A DNA stretch of 34,690 nt from Thermoanaerobacterales bacterium (GTDB lineage Bacteria > Bacillota > Desulfotomaculia > Desulfotomaculales > JASEER01), in the NCBI GenBank assembly GCA_030019475.1, contig JASEER010000023.1, positions 1-34,690 on the forward strand. The letters are read 5' to 3'. Shown in pieces: positions 30,052 to 34,690 of this stretch (its first letter is position 1; each line of letters opens with the position of its first letter). The notes under the pieces were generated by a model. The model did not search any database and had not been told where the DNA came from. It saw only the letters and a list, made by a program, of their open reading frames with translations. A program made the position numbers and the translations under genes.

Positions 30052-32136
30052 TTAACTTATGCCCAAACCTCGCAGAAACTCACCGAAACGGAGCTGCAGG
30101 GCGGTCCGCAGACCGGCGTGCACCGGGTCGGCCAGTTCCGGGTCGTGTTCCACCACCCACCGCGCCGCGGCCCTCATCCGCGCCGCCAGATCGAGGTCCC
30201 GCGGCAATTGGGCGGCCCGGAAAAGGGGCTGGCCGGATTGGCGCAGGCCGAGGAACTCACCCGGACCGCGAAGCTTCAGGTCGAATTCCGCGAGGGCGAA
30301 GCCGTCGGTTGTCCCGCAGACGGCTTCCAGGCGTGCGCGGGCCTCGGGGTTCCGGGCGCTGGATACCAGGAAGCACGAACCCGCCAGGCCCCCTCCCCGG
30401 CCCACCCGTCCGCGCAACTGGTGCAGTTGGGCCAGGCCGAAGCGCTCGGCGTCGTAGATGACGATCGTCGTGGCCCGAGGCACGTCGACGCCGACCTCAA
30501 TGACGCTGGTCGATACCAGGACCTGGATTTCCCCGCGCCTGAACAGCTCCATGACCGCTTCCTTCTCGGCCGGCCGCATCCGGCCGTGCAGCAGGCCGAC
30601 CCGCAAAGACCGCAAGGGACCGGCCGCCAATCGCCGTTCAAGGTCAACCGCCGCCTGGCTCTGCAGGTTTTCAGACTCTTCCACCAGGGGACAAACGACA
30701 TAGGCCTGGCGGCCTTCCCCCGCCTCGGCCAGGACATGCCGCCAGACCCGTCCGATATCCCGCGGCCGAACCACCTCGGTCTGCACCGGCTTCCGGCCGG
30801 GGGGCATTTCGTCGATCACCGACAGGTCCAGGTCGCCGTACAGGGTAAGGGCCAGGGTCCGCGGGATGGGCGTGGCCGTCATCACCAGCACGTCGGCGGC
30901 CAGTCCCTTCTCCTGCAACCGGGCCCGCTGACGAACCCCGAACCGGTGCTGCTCATCGATAACCGCGAGCCCGAGGCGGGCAAAGCCTACCCCTTCCTGG
31001 ATCAGGGCCTGGGTACCAACCACCACCCCGGCCTGCCCGCCGGCCACGGCCGCGAGCGCCGCGCGACGCTCGGCGGCCCTCATTCCGCCCGTCAGGAGAT
31101 GAACCTCAATCCCCAGCGGATCAAGCATCTCCCTCAGGCGAAGGTAGTGCTGTTCCGCCAGGATCTCGGTCGGCGCCATCAGGCCCCCCTGAAACCCGCC
31201 CTCGACGGCTTTGACCAGCGCCAGGGCGGCGATAACGGTTTTGCCCGACCCGACGTCGCCCTGCAGCAGCCGCCTCATCGGTGCCGCCCGCTGCATGTCC
31301 CCGGAGATCTCGCGCCAAACCCGCTGTTGGGCGCCCGTGAGGCGGTACGGCAGGTCGGCCAGGAGCGCCGCCACCAGAGGGCCGTCGGGCCCATGCGGGG
31401 CGGGTTTTGTGCGCTGGGTGGCGCCGCGCCGTATAATGGCCAGCGCCGCCTGAAGCAGGAACATCTCCTCGGCCGCGAGGCTGCGCCGCGCCTCTTCTTT
31501 CTCCTCCCAGGATGACGGGAAGTGAATGGCCGCCAGGGCTTCGGCAATGGGCAACAGGCGGTGTGCCCGGCGCAACGGCCCCGGGAGCAGGTCGGCCAGC
31601 AAAGGAGCCCATTCGTCAAGGGCGGTGCGCACCATCTGGCGGATGACTTTCTGGGCCAGGTTTTCGGTCGCCGGGTAAACGGGGACTATGCGGCCGCTGT
31701 GCAGCCCGTCCGCACCGTTCTCCACCGCCTCGTGTTCAAGCACGTTAATCTCGTAACGGCCGAAGGCACGTTTCAACCGTCCGACGACGAAAAGCCGCAT
31801 TCCGGGGCGGATCTGGCGCAGTATGTAGGGTTGGTTGAACCAGGTGGCGTAGAAGACGCCGTTCCCCCCGTCCAGGGCCAATTTGGTTATTATCAGGCCC
31901 CGGCGCGGCCGCAACTCCTGCCCACCGAGGACCACTCCGCCGGCGGTGACCGTCTCCCCTATGCGCTCCGGCACGAGGATGCCGGCGTGCGCCCGGCGGT
32001 CCTCGTAGCGCCGCGGGAGGTGGTAGAGGAGATCCCCCACCGAGGCGATCCCCAGGCGGGCCAGGAGTTCCGCCCGCCGCGGGCCCACGCCCTTGAGATA
32101 TTGCACCGGGTGTGCAAAGGGGTCCCGTGCCGCCAT
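30052..32136 (-). CDS. recG: ATP-dependent DNA helicase RecG
   Basis: RecG remodels stalled replication forks and Holliday junctions. 694 aa. An N-terminal HhH-like segment (YLKGVGPRRAELLARLGI) leads into the OB-fold wedge domain, then Walker A LLQGDVGSGKTVIAALAL, DEQHRFGV (motif II), MTATPIPRTLALTLYGDLD (motif III) and QLRGRVGRG (motif VI). The ATG at 32136 is chosen because AGGAGG lies 5 bases upstream; the open frame runs on but without likeness. Typical partner of rsmD and coaD, here separated by the spore genes. Confidence 0.96.
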   Translation of the reverse strand: MAARDPFAHPVQYLKGVGPRRAELLARLGIASVGDLLYHLPRRYEDRRAHAGILVPERIGETVTAGGVVLGGQELRPRRGLIITKLALDGGNGVFYATWFNQPYILRQIRPGMRLFVVGRLKRAFGRYEINVLEHEAVENGADGLHSGRIVPVYPATENLAQKVIRQMVRTALDEWAPLLADLLPGPLRRAHRLLPIAEALAAIHFPSSWEEKEEARRSLAAEEMFLLQAALAIIRRGATQRTKPAPHGPDGPLVAALLADLPYRLTGAQQRVWREISGDMQRAAPMRRLLQGDVGSGKTVIAALALVKAVEGGFQGGLMAPTEILAEQHYLRLREMLDPLGIEVHLLTGGMRAAERRAALAAVAGGQAGVVVGTQALIQEGVGFARLGLAVIDEQHRFGVRQRARLQEKGLAADVLVMTATPIPRTLALTLYGDLDLSVIDEMPPGRKPVQTEVVRPRDIGRVWRHVLAEAGEGRQAYVVCPLVEESENLQSQAAVDLERRLAAGPLRSLRVGLLHGRMRPAEKEAVMELFRRGEIQVLVSTSVIEVGVDVPRATTIVIYDAERFGLAQLHQLRGRVGRGGGLAGSCFLVSSARNPEARARLEAVCGTTDGFALAEFDLKLRGPGEFLGLRQSGQPLFRAAQLPRDLDLAARMRAAARWVVEHDPELADPVHAGLRTALQLRFGEFLRGLGIS

Positions 32137-32255
32137 CATAGCCTCCTGTCCGCGTGCCCGCCCCGCACCACCGGTACGGAACGGTTTATTCCTTGCTTCA
32201 AGTTTGACAGAGGAAACGCCCACCCCTGCCCGACATTACTTTATCAGGTAGAAAA

Positions 32256-32284
32256 TTGACTCCAAGTCCAGATTTTGCTAAGCT
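32256..32284 (+). promoter_or_regulatory. Possible promoter of the dehydratase-activase operon
   Basis: TTGACT (5 of 6), 17 bases, TAAGCT (3 of 6), about 90 bases before the next start. The leader between them is AT-rich without clear secondary structure. Confidence 0.35.
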
Positions 32285-32375
32285 ACCTTTAGGACCGGGA
32301 AAGGTATTGGTATCGGGGCTCTCCTGCGATGGATATAAATATAACCTAAGATCCTTCATCGAGGTGGGCGTATAA

Positions 32376-34556
32376 ATGCCGGCTGCAACCGTGGGACTGC
32401 CACGGGCAATGTCATACTACTATCTGTACCCCTATTTTAAGACCTTCTTCAAGCACCTCGACGTGGAGCTGGTCCTGTCTCCGCCGACAACGAAGAAGAC
32501 CCTGGAAAAAATGGAGTGCTGTCCTACCGACGAGCCCTGTCTCGCCGTCAAACTCCTTTTCGCTCATGCGCGCGAGTTGATCGATCGGGGCGTGAACCGC
32601 CTGCTGGTGCCCTGCCTGGTCAGCCTGGAGCCGAAGAACTTCTGCTGTCCGAAGTTCATCGGCATCCCGTACATGGTCAAGAACGCCTTTCAGGATAAGT
32701 CCGAGGTCATCATACCCGAGATCGACCGCTTCCAGGGCCGGCGTGACTGGCAGGAGAGCTTCGTGCGCATCGGCTCTTCCTTCGGGGCCGGGCGCCGGCA
32801 GGTGCTCAAGGCTCTACACCATGCCCGGCAGGTACAGGAGCAGTATGAGCGGGCCTGCGTCGGCCGCGGGCTGACCACCCCCGAGGCCTTCGCCCTGTTC
32901 GAGGGCCGCCGGCCGCAAGGCGCAACCCGGGCGATGGGTGACGCGCTTCCCACCGTCGGCGTAATCGGCCACCCCTACATTCTTTACGACGCCTTCAGTA
33001 TCGACATCCTTAAGCGGTTCCAGGAGTACGGACAGGTTCTCACGGCGGAAATGGTGCCCGCAGCCGAGGCCCGCCGCCAGGTCGCCCGGGTGGCGGAGGG
33101 CGAGCGGCTCTGGAGCTTCGAGGCCCAGATCCTCGGGGCCGCCCTTTATTACCTGGAACACCGGATGGTCGACAAGCTGGTCCTGGTGGGGTCCTTCGAA
33201 TGCGGACCGGAGTCGGTCATCGAGTCCTACGTGGAGGCCGAAGCCGCCCGCCGGGGGGTGCCTTTCCTTCTCCTGACCATTGATGAACATACGGGTGAAG
33301 CCGGCCTGGTAACCCGCATCGAGGCCTTCATGGACGTCCAGCCCCTGCCGGCGTCCAGGCGGCCCGCCGCCGAACAACGTCCTGCTTCCGAGTTGCCGGG
33401 GCCGCGGCGGGAGCCTTTCGTCATCGGGCTGCCGACCATGGGCCACCTCGACGTCGCCATCCGCTCCGCGCTGAACGAGTGCGGCGTCGAAACTCTGAAG
33501 ACACCCCATGCCAGCAAGGAAATCCTGGAACTGGGCAAAGTCCTCGCGCCGGAGTTCGTCTGCCTGCCCTTCACCATCACCCTCGGGCAGATGCGCTGGC
33601 TCTTGGACCACGGGGCGACAAACATCCTGATGGTGGGCGGCAAGGGCAAGTGCCGCCTGGGCTGGTACGCCCAGATCCAGGACCTTTTCCTGCGTCGCCT
33701 GGGCTACGATTTCAACATGCTCATCATCGACTCCCCCGTGCCCTTCCGCGAACGCTGGGCCGGGTTCCGGGAGGTCATCAAGCGCGCCACCAACGGCACC
33801 CCCTGGCTCAAGACCCTGCGCGCGCTCTATTTCGGCTATCACAAGATGGCGGCCATCGACGAGGCGGAACGGGTCCTGCACCGCCTGCGCGCCTTCGAGG
33901 CCGAACCGGGAACGGGCGACCGCCTCTTCAAGCAGTTTATCCGCAGAATCGAACAGGCTTCCCAGACCGCCGACGTCTGGCGGCTCAAGGATGATTTCCT
34001 CGCCGAGGCCGCCGCCGTACCGGTCGAAGAAACGGACCCGGTCCGGGTGCGGATCGTGGGCGAGATCTGGGTCGTCCTGGAGTCCTATGTCAACCTGCAC
34101 CTGGAAGAAATGCTGGGCAAATCCCGTGACCCCCGGGTGTGGGTGGACCGTGAGATTTCGGCCACCACCTGGTTCCACCAGCACCTCTTCCCAACGCGGG
34201 AAGCGACCGAACGCAAGCAGCGCATTAAGGAGACCGCCGCCCGCTACCTGGGCGCCGAGGTCGGCGGCCACGGCCATGTCAGCGTGGGCCTGACGGCCCT
34301 GGCCCGGGAGGAGGGTATCGACGGCGTGGTGCACCTGATGCCCTTCACATGCATGCCCGAGATCGTCGCCCAGAACATCATGGTCCGTATTTCGCAGGAC
34401 TACGACCTTCCCGTGCTGACCTTCATCATCACCGATCAGACCGGCGAAGCCGGGTTCGAAACCCGGGTGGAGGCCTTCCTCGACATCCTCAAAGACCGCC
34501 GGACGGCCGATCACGGGGTAGGTACTTCCGCCCTGCCAAACCTCGCCTTGACCTAA
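32376..34556 (+). CDS. Fused acyl-CoA dehydratase activase-related protein (HgdB-like, two modules)
   Basis: 726 aa made of two related modules. Module 1 (about 1-325) starts VGLPRAMSYYYLYPYFKTFF, as in DUF2229 proteins, with Cys-rich MECCPTDEPC and KNFCCPKF. Module 2 (about 350-726) starts FVIGLPTMGHLDVAIRSAL and has VCLPF, GKGKCRLGW and FTCMPEI. Each ends in the same kind of motif: TGEAGLVTRIEAFMD and TGEAGFETRVEAFLD. A Pro/Ala/Arg-rich linker (about 325-350) marks the joint. These proteins accompany BadF/HgdC-type ATPases and are related to subunits of 2-hydroxyacyl-CoA dehydratases and benzoyl-CoA reductases; the Cys likely bind iron-sulfur clusters. In relatives the two modules are, as I recall, often separate genes. 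Substrate unknown. Confidence 0.82.
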   Translation: MPAATVGLPRAMSYYYLYPYFKTFFKHLDVELVLSPPTTKKTLEKMECCPTDEPCLAVKLLFAHARELIDRGVNRLLVPCLVSLEPKNFCCPKFIGIPYMVKNAFQDKSEVIIPEIDRFQGRRDWQESFVRIGSSFGAGRRQVLKALHHARQVQEQYERACVGRGLTTPEAFALFEGRRPQGATRAMGDALPTVGVIGHPYILYDAFSIDILKRFQEYGQVLTAEMVPAAEARRQVARVAEGERLWSFEAQILGAALYYLEHRMVDKLVLVGSFECGPESVIESYVEAEAARRGVPFLLLTIDEHTGEAGLVTRIEAFMDVQPLPASRRPAAEQRPASELPGPRREPFVIGLPTMGHLDVAIRSALNECGVETLKTPHASKEILELGKVLAPEFVCLPFTITLGQMRWLLDHGATNILMVGGKGKCRLGWYAQIQDLFLRRLGYDFNMLIIDSPVPFRERWAGFREVIKRATNGTPWLKTLRALYFGYHKMAAIDEAERVLHRLRAFEAEPGTGDRLFKQFIRRIEQASQTADVWRLKDDFLAEAAAVPVEETDPVRVRIVGEIWVVLESYVNLHLEEMLGKSRDPRVWVDREISATTWFHQHLFPTREATERKQRIKETAARYLGAEVGGHGHVSVGLTALAREEGIDGVVHLMPFTCMPEIVAQNIMVRISQDYDLPVLTFIITDQTGEAGFETRVEAFLDILKDRRTADHGVGTSALPNLALT

Positions 34557-34573
34557 GGAGGAGGCTTCAAAGA

Positions 34574-34690
34574 ATGCGCTATTACCTCGGTATTGACGTA
34601 GGCAGTGTCACCACCAAACTGGCCCTGATCGACAAGGACTTCAACCTTTATTTCAGTTCCTACATTCGGACCGAAGGGGGTCCGATCAAC
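34574..34690 (+). CDS. BadF/HgdC-type activase ATPase (5' end only)
   Basis: The first 39 codons of a gene running off the window. MRYYLGIDVGSVTTKLALID is the phosphate-1 motif of the ASKHA-fold ATPases that activate 2-hydroxyacyl-CoA dehydratases and benzoyl-CoA reductases by ATP-driven electron transfer. AAGGAGGAGG precedes the ATG by 9 bases, and it lies 17 bases after the fused gene, so the two form an operon. The Cys that bind the shared iron-sulfur cluster would lie outside the window. Confidence 0.85.
   Translation, partial: MRYYLGIDVGSVTTKLALIDKDFNLYFSSYIRTEGGPIN

Noticed and set aside
32814-34514. 566-codon open frame opposite the fused activase-related gene
   Set aside because: Composition and lack of motifs mark it as antisense shadow; the plus strand shows conserved Cys and repeated TGEAG motifs.

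Overview
This window looks like chromosome from a GC-rich, anaerobic, spore-forming member of the Clostridia, of the Peptococcaceae/Desulfotomaculum/Moorella kind. The reasons are the conserved Firmicutes gene order (recG, rsmD, coaD, ylbJ, rpmF, plsX-fab genes, acpP, rnc, ftsY, ylxM-ffh-rpsP-khpA-ylqD-rimM-trmD-rplS-lepB-rbgA-rnhB-yraN), sporulation genes (gpr, an alpha/beta SASP, ylbJ), FabK as enoyl reductase, and a 2-hydroxyacyl-CoA dehydratase-type activation system. About eleven genes appear to start with TTG behind a good Shine-Dalgarno. I see no rRNA, tRNA, CRISPR array, insertion sequence or phage gene. The species is not identified.

Layout: (1) 1-7900, almost all on the minus strand: the translation and protein-export operon led by ylxM and ffh, with a strong sigma-A promoter at 7875-7903, ending in rnhB and yraN, which face a DUF1540 gene across a 30-bp perfect palindrome. 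(2) 7930-16620: an inserted accessory block. It holds a plus-strand class III aminotransferase and, convergent to it, a minus-strand run mtnP-like, mtnA, ahcY-like, class II aldolase, mtaD, a tiny membrane ORF, rlmI-like and lysE-like. (3) 16726-25500: ftsY, rnc, fabF, acpP, fabG, fabD, fabK, fabH, plsX, then rpmF and yceD in their own transcription unit. smc is missing from its usual place between rnc and ftsY. (4) 25500-32140: ylbJ, a coiled-coil gene, coaD, rsmD, then a small sporulation island (gpr, SASP, and a 56-aa unrecognised gene with a sigma-G-like promoter), then recG. (5) 32256 to the end: a fused acyl-CoA dehydratase activase-related protein and the start of a BadF/HgdC-type ATPase.

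The most interesting system is the run mtnP-mtnA-ahcY-aldolase-mtaD. Together these genes could clear the three nucleoside by-products of S-adenosylmethionine (S-adenosylhomocysteine, methylthioadenosine and 5'-deoxyadenosine) without oxygen. The deaminase can turn the adenine nucleosides into inosine forms. The phosphorylase carries both residues expected for 6-oxopurines (E166, N208) instead of those of adenine-specific MTA phosphorylase. The AhcY homologue has Lys where the adenine-reading Glu of classical SAH hydrolases lies. MtnA plus the aldolase would then give dihydroxyacetone phosphate and a small aldehyde. This matches the deaminate-first route described in Methanocaldococcus jannaschii, here packed into one bacterial operon. 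The second notable item is the 56-aa gene at 29770-29940.
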